From JAFIHK01 sp041441455 (GTDB taxonomy: Bacteria; Bacteroidota; Bacteroidia; Bacteroidales; UBA932): DNA of 64,000 nucleotides. The notes beneath the pieces were generated by a model. That model was not told where the DNA came from. It saw only the letters and a program-made list of their open reading frames with translations, and did no database searches. Position numbers and translations under genes: made by a program. The stretch lies in the NCBI GenBank assembly GCA_041441455.1, contig JASDTB010000044.1, forward strand, positions 14,783 to 78,782. Direction: 5' to 3'. This document shows positions 1 to 9,502 of this stretch, in pieces. Every line of letters starts with the position of its first letter. Position 1 is the stretch's first letter.

Positions 1-998
1 GGTGTTACAAAAACATTTCTCATATCTGTTGCAGAGAAAAGAGCAACAAATGTATCGTTCACAAAGAAGTTTTTGTATCCAGCTTGAGGTCTGAAAATGT
101 CAATATGAGAGAATAATGAAGCATATCCCCATGCTTGGTCAGGTTGGAAAGGAAATCCCCAAATCCATTCAGGAGTAGTAATACTATTAAATCCAGTAGA
201 TTGATAAGTTGTTTTATCCATTAAAGGATAACCAGCTCTAGCATTTCTTGCATCAGTTTCAGCAGCAGCCCAGTTTCTCATCTCTAAATGAACATTTGCC
301 CTAAATCCTAAAGCAACATTTTTATTAATTCTGAATTTAGCCGTTCTTACTTCAGTTAAATTATCTACTGCAAAATTTAAATCACTTAAAATTTGATCAT
401 AAACAGCTTTTACAGATGCTCTATCATTACCTTTTGTTTGAGCAGTTGTTGGTTCTGTGTAAAGAGGAACGCATGGAGTTGTATTAACATCAGCTACGTT
501 AGCGTATGAAAATTGATATTCTCTTGCTAGACAAAAATAAGATAGTCCTCTAATTGCTCTAAGTTCAGCAATATATTTATTTTTAATATCTTGAGAAACA
601 GAAGAACCTTCAATTCCTGCTATTTTTGTATTTACGTCATTGATAATTTTATAGAACATAGCCCAATGGTAGCCAGTTTGATACCCAGTAGCAGCTGTGA
701 TTGATTCTCTCCACCAAGATTCATATGTCCACCATTGACCTGGGTTTGATATAATATCATTACCCATGAAATCAAAACCTAGGTAATAGTATCTTAATCC
801 AACAGTTACGTGTCTATCATAATAATAGTCTCTTAGTAGTCCAATTGAACCTACAACAGCATTATTTATCGACTGCTCATTTACGTAAAGTACATTTGGG
901 GTAACTGTTCCACTATGAGGCTCCGCTTTATTGATCCATTCATTTCCGCAACTTGCAAAAATCAGAACCCCAACTATTGATATAAATAATTTTTTCAT
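1..998 (-). CDS. SusD/RagB-family outer-membrane lipoprotein, partial
   Basis: An uninterrupted minus-strand frame of 332 codons begins at an ATG at 998 and runs off the left edge, so the C-terminus is missing. The N-terminus is a lipoprotein signal (MKKLFISIVGVLIFASC) with the lipidated Cys at residue 17. The body has the SusD pattern of TPR-like helices, with the stretches ELRAIRGLSYFCLAREYQF and LGFRANVHLEMRNWAAAE. SusD proteins cap the extracellular face of a SusC transporter and bind its substrate. The gene lies 20 bp downstream of a susC gene, the canonical pair order. Nothing in the visible part identifies the substrate. Confidence 0.93.
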   Translation of the reverse strand, partial: MKKLFISIVGVLIFASCGNEWINKAEPHSGTVTPNVLYVNEQSINNAVVGSIGLLRDYYYDRHVTVGLRYYYLGFDFMGNDIISNPGQWWTYESWWRESITAATGYQTGYHWAMFYKIINDVNTKIAGIEGSSVSQDIKNKYIAELRAIRGLSYFCLAREYQFSYANVADVNTTPCVPLYTEPTTAQTKGNDRASVKAVYDQILSDLNFAVDNLTEVRTAKFRINKNVALGFRANVHLEMRNWAAAETDARNARAGYPLMDKTTYQSTGFNSITTPEWIWGFPFQPDQAWGYASLFSHIDIFRPQAGYKNFFVNDTFVALFSATDMRNVFVT

Positions 999-1018
999 TT
1001 TATACATTTTATAATTAA

Positions 1019-4000
1019 TTAAAATTCAATATTTAAACCTAAAGTCAGGACCTTCATCGATGAAGAAGTGTTAGATGTTATACCACCAAGACCTTGCTCA
1101 GGGTCTAGACCTTCGTGTCCAAAAATTGTGAATGGATTATCAGCATTCAAAGAAACTTTACATGAACTAATACCTAAATTCTTGATAGTTTTGAAGTTTG
1201 CAAGATCATAACCAATAGCAATGCTTCTGATTCTTAAATAGTCACCATTAACAAGCCAACGTGTTGAAGCACTGTTAAAGTTCATTGTTCCACCAGCTAG
1301 ATAAGGAACATCGGTAATATCACCTGGCTTTTGCCATCTTCTTAATGCATCAACTGATGCTTGGTTACCTGTTCTATCACTACTGAACAAATGCATCAAA
1401 CCAGATTTGTCTGTATCAACAATTTTATGTCCGACAGCAAATGATGATATGATGTTTAGGGATATACCTTTCCAATTAAAGTTAGTGCTAATACCTCCCA
1501 TAAATTTTGGAAGAGCGTCTCCTACTAAATATCTAGTTCCTGAAGAATATGTTTTAGTAGTCTCTCTTCCAGTTACAACTCCTTGTCCATCTACGACATC
1601 TTTATACCACATTGGTTTTCCATCTGCAGGATCAACTCCAGCAAAATCCCAAAGGTACCATGAGTAAATTGATTCACCAACTTGTATGCGTTTGTAATCT
1701 CCTGCATTAAAACCATTCTTTTGCTCTTCAGGTAATGCAGTCACTTTATTTCTTTGATAAGTAAAGTTAACTCCTAAATCCCAAGTGATATCCTTTGATT
1801 GATAAAGTAGTCCTTTCATTTCAATTTCCAAACCATTATTTTTAACCTCACCAATATTATCGTTATAAGAAGTAATACCAGCAGAGATTGGTAATGGACG
1901 AGACATTAACAAATCAACAGATTTTCTATTATAATAAGTAATTGCACCAGTGATTTTATTTGAAAATAGACCAAAATCAATACCTAAGTCAAGAGAAGCT
2001 TGGTTTTCCCAAGTAAGATTATTATTACCTAATGTATTAACAATAGATCCTAATGATCCTAAGATATTCCAACCTGTAGAATATGTCGCCATATAAGGGA
2101 AATATCCAAGATTTTGTTGACCTGTAGTACCATAACTTGCGCGAAGTTTCAAAGTATTAATAATATTTGATGTTGATGCCATGAATGACTCATTAGCAAT
2201 ATTCCATCCTAAACCAAATGAGTAGAAAGAACCCCAACGCGAATCTTGATAAAACCTAGATGTACCAGAGTATGTGTAAGATGCTGACAAGTGATAGCGA
2301 TTGCTATAGTCGTAATTTGCGCGTGCTAAATACTTAAAGTCACGTGAAGCAGTTCTGTTAGAAGATGCTGTAATCAGGTTAGCTCCATAATCAAGTTCTT
2401 GATCTGCAAAATCGAATCCTCTTTTTTCAGCAGCTAGATAATCATATTGGAAGTCATAAGACTCTGTTCCCAAAAGTACATTTACGTGATGGTCACCATA
2501 TGTTTTATCATATGTTAAAGTGTTTGTCCAAGTAATAGTAGAATAAGTATCTCTACTTCTTTGGCTACGTCCACCATAAGCAGTACCATCACCAATTAAG
2601 TTATTGTAATATTGTTTTCCAGCTAAGAAATAATATTCAACGCCTAATACTGATTTAAGAGTGAAGTCTTTCAAAAATTTAGCTTCAGCAAATGCTGAGT
2701 TATTTGACGCAAAACGGTCAGTAGTTATCACATCATACATAAAAGTTCCAAGTGGGTTTGAACCAGCAAAAACTGGACGATCAACTCCCCAAACGGTATT
2801 TCTACCATAATCTGGAATTAGACCACCGTTTGCGTTATATCTCATACTTCCATCTTTGTTTCTTTCATATGCAGGATAAACATTCGCTACCGAACGAACA
2901 AATAAAATAGAGTTACGTATTGAAGATCCACCTTGGGTAGGATAGTTTTGTTTACTGTAAGTTAAACCCATGTTTAAACCCATTTTCAACCAATTAGAAA
3001 CGCCACCATCAATTTTACCTCTAACTGAATAACGGTTAAATTTTGACATTTTCACAAGACCTTCATCGTCTAAGTAAGCACCAGAAATCATAAAGCGACT
3101 ATTATCACTTCCACCTAATGCTTGAATAGTGTACTCTTGTCTTTTACCAATTTGGAAAAGAGCTTTCTCCCAATTTTCTTCGTAAAGTAAAATTGCATTT
3201 GATTTAACCTTTCCATCAGTTCCTACAGGCTGAGCCTCTGCGTGATAAGGATTGTAAACCAATGATGGGATCAATTTAGTAGATGCATTTAGTCTTGCTG
3301 TAGCATCATTAACTAGGCCTGTTCTCAAATCATCCATGTAAAGTCTTTCCCAATTAAGCTCCATATACTGATTTGTATTTAAATACTCATAATCCTTAAC
3401 AGCCTTAGTAGAAATACCATAAGAAGCAGATGCTGAGATTTTTGTTTTACCAGGACGACCCATTTTAGTAGCAATTACGATCACACCAGCAGCAGCTTTT
3501 GAACCATAAAGAGCAGTAGAGTTTGCGTCTTTCAACACTGTAAACGATTCAATATCATTAGGGTTGATAGAGTTTAAGTTACCATTATAGATAACACCAT
3601 CAACAACAATAAGAGGGTCATTTGAACCAGAAAGTGAACCAATACCACGAATACGAATTGTAGCATTTTCACCTGGTTGACCATTTGTGTTAACAACCAT
3701 TACACCTGATGCTAATCCCTGTAATGCTTTTGATACTGAACTAACTTTTAGGTTTTTAATTTCGTCCGCTTTAACGATAGATGCTGTTCCTGTAAAAGCT
3801 TTCTTCGATTGAGGGCCATATGCTGTTAAGACAACTTCCTCAAGATTTTTAGAATCAGCTTTAATCTGTACATCAATTACAGATCTACCATTAACAGGAA
3901 CCTCAATTGTTTGGTATCCGATACCTCCGAAAACCAAAACGGCTTGTCCATTAGGAACGGCAATAGCATATTTACCGTCAACATCAGTGTAAGCACCGGT

Positions 4001-4141
4001 AGTTGTACCTTTCACAGAAACAGTAACGATTACTGGAGTTCCGTCTTCGGCACTTGTAACCTTACCGGTCACTCTTGTCTGTGCGTAGCTTGCTCCGGCC
4101 CATAAAAGGAGAGTAAGCAGTAGTAACAGATTTTTTTTCAT
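1019..4141 (-). CDS. SusC/RagA-family TonB-dependent outer-membrane transporter
   Basis: This 1040-residue protein has a signal peptide ending near AGASYAQ. A carboxypeptidase-regulatory-like beta-sandwich follows (about residues 22-95), then a TonB-box-like segment EEVVLTAYG. The plug domain (about 110-225) contains IRIRGIGSLSG, PLIVVDGV and the SusC signature NPNDIESFTVLKDANSTALY. A 22-strand-type barrel follows and ends in the aromatic terminus LNIEF. It should import a SusD-bound ligand using TonB energy. The partner SusD gene is immediately downstream. A perfect TAnnTTTG box lies about 90 bp upstream. No degradative enzyme is adjacent, so the substrate (glycan, peptide or other) is undetermined. 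Confidence 0.95.
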   Translation of the reverse strand: MKKNLLLLLTLLLWAGASYAQTRVTGKVTSAEDGTPVIVTVSVKGTTTGAYTDVDGKYAIAVPNGQAVLVFGGIGYQTIEVPVNGRSVIDVQIKADSKNLEEVVLTAYGPQSKKAFTGTASIVKADEIKNLKVSSVSKALQGLASGVMVVNTNGQPGENATIRIRGIGSLSGSNDPLIVVDGVIYNGNLNSINPNDIESFTVLKDANSTALYGSKAAAGVIVIATKMGRPGKTKISASASYGISTKAVKDYEYLNTNQYMELNWERLYMDDLRTGLVNDATARLNASTKLIPSLVYNPYHAEAQPVGTDGKVKSNAILLYEENWEKALFQIGKRQEYTIQALGGSDNSRFMISGAYLDDEGLVKMSKFNRYSVRGKIDGGVSNWLKMGLNMGLTYSKQNYPTQGGSSIRNSILFVRSVANVYPAYERNKDGSMRYNANGGLIPDYGRNTVWGVDRPVFAGSNPLGTFMYDVITTDRFASNNSAFAEAKFLKDFTLKSVLGVEYYFLAGKQYYNNLIGDGTAYGGRSQRSRDTYSTITWTNTLTYDKTYGDHHVNVLLGTESYDFQYDYLAAEKRGFDFADQELDYGANLITASSNRTASRDFKYLARANYDYSNRYHLSASYTYSGTSRFYQDSRWGSFYSFGLGWNIANESFMASTSNIINTLKLRASYGTTGQQNLGYFPYMATYSTGWNILGSLGSIVNTLGNNNLTWENQASLDLGIDFGLFSNKITGAITYYNRKSVDLLMSRPLPISAGITSYNDNIGEVKNNGLEIEMKGLLYQSKDITWDLGVNFTYQRNKVTALPEEQKNGFNAGDYKRIQVGESIYSWYLWDFAGVDPADGKPMWYKDVVDGQGVVTGRETTKTYSSGTRYLVGDALPKFMGGISTNFNWKGISLNIISSFAVGHKIVDTDKSGLMHLFSSDRTGNQASVDALRRWQKPGDITDVPYLAGGTMNFNSASTRWLVNGDYLRIRSIAIGYDLANFKTIKNLGISSCKVSLNADNPFTIFGHEGLDPEQGLGGITSNTSSSMKVLTLGLNIEF

Positions 4142-4228
4142 TGAATTAAATTTTGGTTAATAATTAATATTTAGGTTTAGTAGTTCGATTTCTATATAAC
4201 AAATCGCGTATTTGGAAATTCCGCAAAA

Positions 4229-4236
4229 CAAAGATA
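4229..4236 (-). promoter_or_regulatory. Bacteroidetes -7 box (TATCTTTG) for the first susC-susD pair
   Basis: On the minus strand the sequence reads TATCTTTG, a full match to the Bacteroidetes -7 consensus TAnnTTTG. A TTG lies 17 nt further upstream (plus-strand 4254-4256) and could be the -33 element. The predicted leader of the susC mRNA is then about 85 nt. The call rests on pattern only. Confidence 0.55.
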
Positions 4237-4350
4237 ATATTTTTTTTATTCTACAACTTGCAAATCTATATTTTATGAGTGTTTATCTAGTTAATGTGGC
4301 ATTTTATCTATTTTTTATTCCAATATCACAAACTAAGTTACAAATAAACG

Positions 4351-4372
4351 AGAGAAATCACATTATTTCTCT
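4351..4372. repeat. Perfect 8-bp inverted repeat in the divergent susC spacer
   Basis: The arms AGAGAAAT (4351-4358) and ATTTCTCT (4365-4372) are exact reverse complements separated by CACATT. The repeat lies roughly midway between the two predicted promoters. No T-run follows it on either strand, so a terminator role is unlikely. A protein-binding site is possible but unproven. Confidence 0.5.
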
Positions 4373-4472
4373 ATAAATACAAAGTAAAAAGTAAAGCTAC
4401 AGCACCTTTATTATCGAATATTTCTACCTACTTAGTTTTTCAATCGACTATTTGCATTTTTTTCACTTTTTA

Positions 4473-4502
4473 TTTTGTTCGTCGATTTTTTTATTAAATT
4501 TG
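4473..4502 (+). promoter_or_regulatory. Predicted promoter of the second susC-susD pair
   Basis: A TTTTG run (4473-4477) is followed after 17 nt by TAAATTTG (4495-4502), a full match to TAnnTTTG. Transcription would start near 4506-4509, giving a leader of about 50 nt before the susC ATG at 4559. Confidence 0.55.
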
Positions 4503-4558
4503 TAGAACCTATGAATTTTTAGGAAGAACTAAACTTAACCAAAACTAAAAACTATTTT

Positions 4559-7500
4559 ATGAATGTAAGAGAGCATTTTAAAAGAGTGAGCAAGCTATAC
4601 GCTTTAACTCTTATACTCCTTTTATCGGGAGTTTGTTCTTGGGCTCAAGTACGCGTTACTGGTAAAGTAATCGACGTAAACGGACAGCCGATGGGATTTG
4701 TTACCGTTATTGTAAAAGGCACAACTAGTCTTGCAACTAACACTGCCGACAATGGTACTTTTACCCTAAACAATGTTCCAAACAATGCAGTTTTGATTGC
4801 CAGCTCTATTGGCTACAAAACACAAGAAGTAGCTCTAAATGGTAGAGCTTACATTGAGATCGTTATGGAAGAGAACGCAATTTCAATTGATGAAGTTGTT
4901 GTTACAGCTCTAGGTATCTCAAGAAGTAAAAAGGCCTTAGGTTATGCTGTTCAAGACGTTAAAGGAGATGAACTTCAAAAAGTTCGTACTCAAAACGTTG
5001 TTTCAGCTTTATCTGGTCGTGTAGCTGGTGTACAAGTAGCAGCTGCATCAGGACAAATGGGTGGTGGTGCAAAAATTAACGTCAGAGGTAATACATCTTT
5101 GACTGGTAACAACCAACCTCTTTTCGTTGTTGACGGTATTCCGATCAGTAATGCTGACTTCTCATACGGTGCTACAGGTGGTGGTGGATATGATATGGGT
5201 AACCTTGCTGGCGACCTTAACCCAGATGATATCGAATCAATGTCAGTACTTAAAGGAGCTTCTGCAACTGCTCTTTATGGCTCAAGAGCTGCAAATGGTG
5301 TTGTTATGGTAACAACTAAAAAAGCTAAAGCTGCTCAAAAAACTTTTGGTGTTAGTGTTAACTCTTCAGTAACTTTAGAAGAGGCTGCTTATATGCCAGA
5401 ACTTCAAAAACTTTATGGTGGTGGTTTCCAATACTCTGGAGCTGGTACTCTTGATGGATTCTTAACTGCTAGCATTAATGGTAAAACATACAGATTAGTA
5501 GACTATTCAACTGACGAGAGCTGGGGTCCTAAATATGATCCAAATATTAAGGTTCTTAAGTGGAACGCTTTTGACAGTTGGGATACTGCAAACTATCTAA
5601 ATGAAACACCTTGGGTGTATCCAAAAAATGACTATAAAACTTATTTCCAAACTGGCGTTAACTTGACTAACAACGTTCAGATATCTAAAGCAACTGAAGA
5701 GAGCACATTCAGAATGTCATTTACTAATTCAGAAATTACAGGTATTACACCAAACAGTAAGTTAAGCAGAAATACTATTAGTATTAATGGTACTTCAAAA
5801 ATGAACAAATATTTAGATATTTGGGCAACTGCTAACTACATTAACAACAAAGCTACAGGTCGTCCTGAAACTGGTTATGGTGAAAGAAATCCAATGCAAA
5901 AAATGTGGCAATGGTCACAATCTCAATTAGACTATAAAGACCTTAAGGATTATTTAAATCCAGATGGTACTCAACGTACATGGAACAGATCATCTTGGGA
6001 TGATGCAACTCCGCTTTACACAGATAACCCATACTGGTCTGCATACAAAAACTACCAAAACGATAAGAGAAATCGTATTTATGGTAATACAGGTATGAAC
6101 ATTACATTAAATAGCTGGATTAAGTTTACAGGTCGTGTTGGTTTGGATTATTTTAATCTAACTATGGAAGAGAGAGTTGCTGTTGGTTCTCAATCTACTT
6201 CTGAATATTATCTTGATAATCGTGAAGCATTAGAAATTACTACTGAAGCTTTCGTTAATCTGAATAAGAGATTTTTCAATGATAAATTTGGTGTTTCTGG
6301 ATTAATCGGAGCAGCAAGTTCAGATAGAAAATCATGGAGAACAGGTGGTATTACTGTAGGAGGTCTTGTTAACCCTAACGTTTATAACCTATCTAACTCT
6401 CAAACTAAAGCAACTACATACGACACAAAAACAAGTAAGAGAATTAACTCTATATTTGCTAACGCAACTATGGACTTCTATCAATTCTTGTTCATCGACT
6501 TGACAGCAAGAAATGACTGGTCTTCGACACTTCCTCAAGCAAATAGATCATATTTCTATCCATCAGTTAACGTAAGTGCTTTACTTACATCACTTGATTT
6601 CATGAAATCTTACAAGTGGATTAACTATGCGAAAGTTCGCGGAGGTTGGGCAAAAGTAGGTAATGATACTGATCCTTATAACCTTGAATCTTATTATGCA
6701 GCTTCTACAGGTGGTGCATTTGGCAGCAACCCTCGTTACAATGCTCCTACTACAATGGCTAATCCAAACCTAAAACCAGAATCAACAAGATCTTGGGAGA
6801 TTGGTTTAGAAGCTCGCTTCTTGAACAACAGATTAGGTTTTGACCTATCATACTATCAAAAACATACTTACGACCAAATCGTTCCTGCAATGGTTTCTGG
6901 TGCTACAGGATATGCTAGTATGTACATCAACTCTGGTCATATGTCTAATAAAGGTATTGAGCTAACATTGAATGGTTCTCCTGTAATGACTAAAAATTTC
7001 ACTTGGGATGTTCAATTAAACATTGCTACTCTAGATAATAAAGTTGAAAGTATAGCTGAAGGTCTATCATATTTAAATCTTCAAAATGCACCATTCCGCG
7101 TTAAATCTGGAGCATTTGTTGGATCATCATATCCTGTTATTTATGGTACAGGTTATGTTTATGATGATCAAGGAAACAAACTTATCAACCCTTCAACAGG
7201 TTACTATGCTGCAAGTCCAATCAAACCTATCGGAAATGCAACTCCTAGCTTCACTGCTGGTTTGACTAACACATTCAACTATAAAGGATTTGACATGAGT
7301 ATCCTTATTGACATGCAAAGAGGTGGAAATATGTATTACACTTCTTATATGTGGGGTATGTACTCTGGTATTTTTGAAGAATCAGCACTACAAAACGGTA
7401 TTGACATCCGCGAAAATGGGCTTTCTTTAGCTAGTTATTATGGTAAATGGGATGCGGCTAATAATAAATTCGTTTATACAGACGCTGCAGGTAACGTATC

Positions 7501-7831
7501 AGCTACACCAGTTGCTAACACAAAGGTTCTAGACGCAGAGAGCTATGGATCATATCACTATGATAGAAATGATGAGAAGAATGTATTCAGCACAGACTTT
7601 ATTAAACTTCGTGAAGTTCGTCTAGGCTATACAATCCCTTCAAAATACACAGGTCCTATTAAACAGCTACGTATCTCGGCTTACGGTCGTAACCTTGCTA
7701 TATGGGGTAGAGCTTCTAAACATTTCGACCCTGAATATCTACAAATGGCCGGATCAAATGCACAAGGTATTGAAGGAGGATATATTCCTTCAACAAGATC
7801 TTATGGATTCAGCCTAAGCTTTAACTTTTAA
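4559..7831 (+). CDS. SusC/RagA-family TonB-dependent outer-membrane transporter
   Basis: This 1090-residue protein has a signal peptide ending at CSWAQ (about residue 30). A carboxypeptidase-regulatory-like domain follows (about 32-105), then the TonB-box-like segment IDEVVVTALG. The plug domain contains INVRGNTSLTGNNQPLFVV, and the SusC signature NPDDIESMSVLKGASATALY lies near residue 225. The large barrel ends in SFGLSLSFNF-like aromatic residues. The gene is paired with a SusD-like gene 19 bp downstream. Its plug (LSGRVAGVQVAAASGQMGGG) and its partner differ clearly from those of the other two pairs, so it probably takes a different ligand. Confidence 0.95.
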   Translation: MNVREHFKRVSKLYALTLILLLSGVCSWAQVRVTGKVIDVNGQPMGFVTVIVKGTTSLATNTADNGTFTLNNVPNNAVLIASSIGYKTQEVALNGRAYIEIVMEENAISIDEVVVTALGISRSKKALGYAVQDVKGDELQKVRTQNVVSALSGRVAGVQVAAASGQMGGGAKINVRGNTSLTGNNQPLFVVDGIPISNADFSYGATGGGGYDMGNLAGDLNPDDIESMSVLKGASATALYGSRAANGVVMVTTKKAKAAQKTFGVSVNSSVTLEEAAYMPELQKLYGGGFQYSGAGTLDGFLTASINGKTYRLVDYSTDESWGPKYDPNIKVLKWNAFDSWDTANYLNETPWVYPKNDYKTYFQTGVNLTNNVQISKATEESTFRMSFTNSEITGITPNSKLSRNTISINGTSKMNKYLDIWATANYINNKATGRPETGYGERNPMQKMWQWSQSQLDYKDLKDYLNPDGTQRTWNRSSWDDATPLYTDNPYWSAYKNYQNDKRNRIYGNTGMNITLNSWIKFTGRVGLDYFNLTMEERVAVGSQSTSEYYLDNREALEITTEAFVNLNKRFFNDKFGVSGLIGAASSDRKSWRTGGITVGGLVNPNVYNLSNSQTKATTYDTKTSKRINSIFANATMDFYQFLFIDLTARNDWSSTLPQANRSYFYPSVNVSALLTSLDFMKSYKWINYAKVRGGWAKVGNDTDPYNLESYYAASTGGAFGSNPRYNAPTTMANPNLKPESTRSWEIGLEARFLNNRLGFDLSYYQKHTYDQIVPAMVSGATGYASMYINSGHMSNKGIELTLNGSPVMTKNFTWDVQLNIATLDNKVESIAEGLSYLNLQNAPFRVKSGAFVGSSYPVIYGTGYVYDDQGNKLINPSTGYYAASPIKPIGNATPSFTAGLTNTFNYKGFDMSILIDMQRGGNMYYTSYMWGMYSGIFEESALQNGIDIRENGLSLASYYGKWDAANNKFVYTDAAGNVSATPVANTKVLDAESYGSYHYDRNDEKNVFSTDFIKLREVRLGYTIPSKYTGPIKQLRISAYGRNLAIWGRASKHFDPEYLQMAGSNAQGIEGGYIPSTRSYGFSLSFNF

Positions 7832-7850
7832 TAAATAGGAGAATCGATTT

Positions 7851-9404
7851 ATGAATACAATAAAAAAACTTGCTTTTGCTCTCTTAGTAGTAATAGTAGT
7901 TGCTACAGGGTGCGACAAAAGATTTAATGATATAAATACTAGCCCTAACTCTACTACAAGCGTACCTACACCATATGTAATGACATATGCTCAAAGAGAA
8001 CTTGGTTACTATTTATTCGACGTATGGCGTTCTGGACGTCAATCGAATGTTGCTTGTCAACACTGGTGCCAAAGAAACTACACTTCAGAAGATAGATACC
8101 TTTTCAGACAAGAGGTTACCGATGGTTTCTTCAGAAATACATATTTCATTACTCAAAACTTCCAAGATATTATTAACCTAAACACTAATGCTGGGACAAA
8201 AGGTGAAATGTCTGCATATGGCGACAATGCTGTGCAAATAGCAACTGCAAAACTTATGCAAATTTGGACCATTCAACTTTTAGCTGAAACATTTGGCGAT
8301 GTTCCTTATACTGATGCTTGGAAAGCTACAACTATCGTAATGCCTAAATACGACAAACAAAGCGAATTATTCCCTAAACTTCTTGCTGATGCTACAGCAG
8401 CTGTTACAGCTCTTAAATCAGCTTCTAAAGGATGGACTAATGGAGATGTTATGTTCAATGGCAATCTTGACAAATGGATTAAATTTGGTAACTCATTAAG
8501 ACTTAGACTAGTTATACGTATGTCTAATGTTAAAGCTGACTGGCAAGCTGCTGCTAAAGCTATTATAACAGAAGGTGTTATGACATCAAATGCTGATAAT
8601 GCTATGATTAAATTCACAACTGCTGGTGCGCCTAATGAAGCTCCTCTATACAATGGTTTCATTGTATCTAAGAGAAATGACTTTACTTTAACTAAACAAT
8701 TTGTTGGCCTTCTTAAAGGTATAAACGATACAGACAAAGGTTTTACAAATCCATTTAATGGTATCGAAGACCCTAGATTCAGAATTTATATTGGCGAATC
8801 TAACTATGATGTTGGAAGAAAAATGGGTGTTCCTTATGGAATGTCTGACGCAGCTACTGGAGCGTTTGTTAGTGCAAACTCTACAGAGGTTATCAGTTTA
8901 ACTCGCACTCCTTATCCACAAATTATTCAATCTAACTTCTGGTCTGTATTTATGGATTATGCAACTGTATGTTTCATGAAGAGTGAGGCTTATGACTGGA
9001 ATAGACAATATTTCGAAGATGGTCTAAGAGCTTCATTAGCTCAGTGGGGAGCAACAAATGTTGATAATTTTGTAAACGCTGTATTAGGTAAATTTGACGC
9101 AGCTGATGCTACTGGAAAAAAAGAGATCGTTATGACTCAGAAGTATATCCACCTATTTACTCAAGGATTCGAAGCTTGGGCTGAATATCGTAGAACACTT
9201 CTTCCTAAGTCGCTTGTTAAACCTGGTCAAGTAACTTACAATGGCGTAGTATTCGCAACTGCTAATGATTCAGGTAATGATATTATTCCTCGTTTGAAAT
9301 ATGATTCTAACGAATATACTTTGAATAAAGAGAACGTAACAGCTGCTGCTACAAGTATCGGAGGTGATGCTTACAATACTAAATTATGGTGGGCAAAAAA
9401 ATAG
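7851..9404 (+). CDS. SusD-like outer-membrane lipoprotein (SusD-like_2 type)
   Basis: This 517-residue lipoprotein has a signal ending in VVATGC, with the lipidated Cys at residue 21. The motif FNDINTSPNSTT just after the lipid anchor is typical of the second SusD-like family, not of the RagB type seen in the other two pairs. Helical repeats and the motif GNSLRLRLVIRMS near residue 215 fit that family, as does a C-terminal segment reading GFEAWAEYRRT. It should be the surface ligand-binding subunit of the SusC encoded 19 bp upstream. SusC/SusD-like_2 pairs in Bacteroidetes often lack neighbouring hydrolases, as here. Confidence 0.9.
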   Translation: MNTIKKLAFALLVVIVVATGCDKRFNDINTSPNSTTSVPTPYVMTYAQRELGYYLFDVWRSGRQSNVACQHWCQRNYTSEDRYLFRQEVTDGFFRNTYFITQNFQDIINLNTNAGTKGEMSAYGDNAVQIATAKLMQIWTIQLLAETFGDVPYTDAWKATTIVMPKYDKQSELFPKLLADATAAVTALKSASKGWTNGDVMFNGNLDKWIKFGNSLRLRLVIRMSNVKADWQAAAKAIITEGVMTSNADNAMIKFTTAGAPNEAPLYNGFIVSKRNDFTLTKQFVGLLKGINDTDKGFTNPFNGIEDPRFRIYIGESNYDVGRKMGVPYGMSDAATGAFVSANSTEVISLTRTPYPQIIQSNFWSVFMDYATVCFMKSEAYDWNRQYFEDGLRASLAQWGATNVDNFVNAVLGKFDAADATGKKEIVMTQKYIHLFTQGFEAWAEYRRTLLPKSLVKPGQVTYNGVVFATANDSGNDIIPRLKYDSNEYTLNKENVTAAATSIGGDAYNTKLWWAKK

Positions 9405-9439
9405 TGACCGTTTGATTTTATAGAGTTTATATGTGAAAA

Positions 9440-9467
9440 GAGGCTGTCCCGTTTTCGGGGCAGCCTC
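9440..9467 (-). terminator. Strong hairpin between convergent susD genes
   Basis: GAGGCTGTCCCG (9440-9451) and CGGGGCAGCCTC (9456-9467) form a 12-bp stem with a TTTT loop, with one G-T pair. On the minus strand the hairpin is followed by TTTTC, so it fits best as the terminator of the minus-strand pair. It may also stop plus-strand transcripts from the pair ending at 9404. Confidence 0.7.
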
Positions 9468-9502
9468 TGATCTTTATACCTTATATTAGTAATTAATATA
9501 AT

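Larger units (their letters stand above)
4142..4558. other. 417-bp divergent control region between two susC genes
   Basis: This gene-free stretch separates two divergently transcribed susC genes. It holds a -7 box for each direction (4229-4236 minus, 4495-4502 plus). It also holds a perfect 8-bp inverted repeat with a 6-nt loop at 4351-4372, and a pair of 7-bp inverted arms (AATCGAC at 4442-4448, GTCGATT at 4481-4487) that bracket the plus-strand -33 region. No open frame with a plausible start was seen. The inverted repeats could be operators or structures in a leader transcript, but no regulator gene is nearby. Confidence 0.6.

Noticed and set aside
4478..4490. A 13-bp sequence (TTCGTCGATTTTT) shared with position 14456
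   Set aside because: Several chance 13-mers are expected in 64 kb of AT-rich DNA, and the two copies have different orientations relative to their susC genes.
8306..8737. A 143-codon open frame antisense to the second susD gene
   Set aside because: It lies wholly inside a clearly coding SusD-like gene, has no promoter box or family resemblance, and reads as low-complexity complement.
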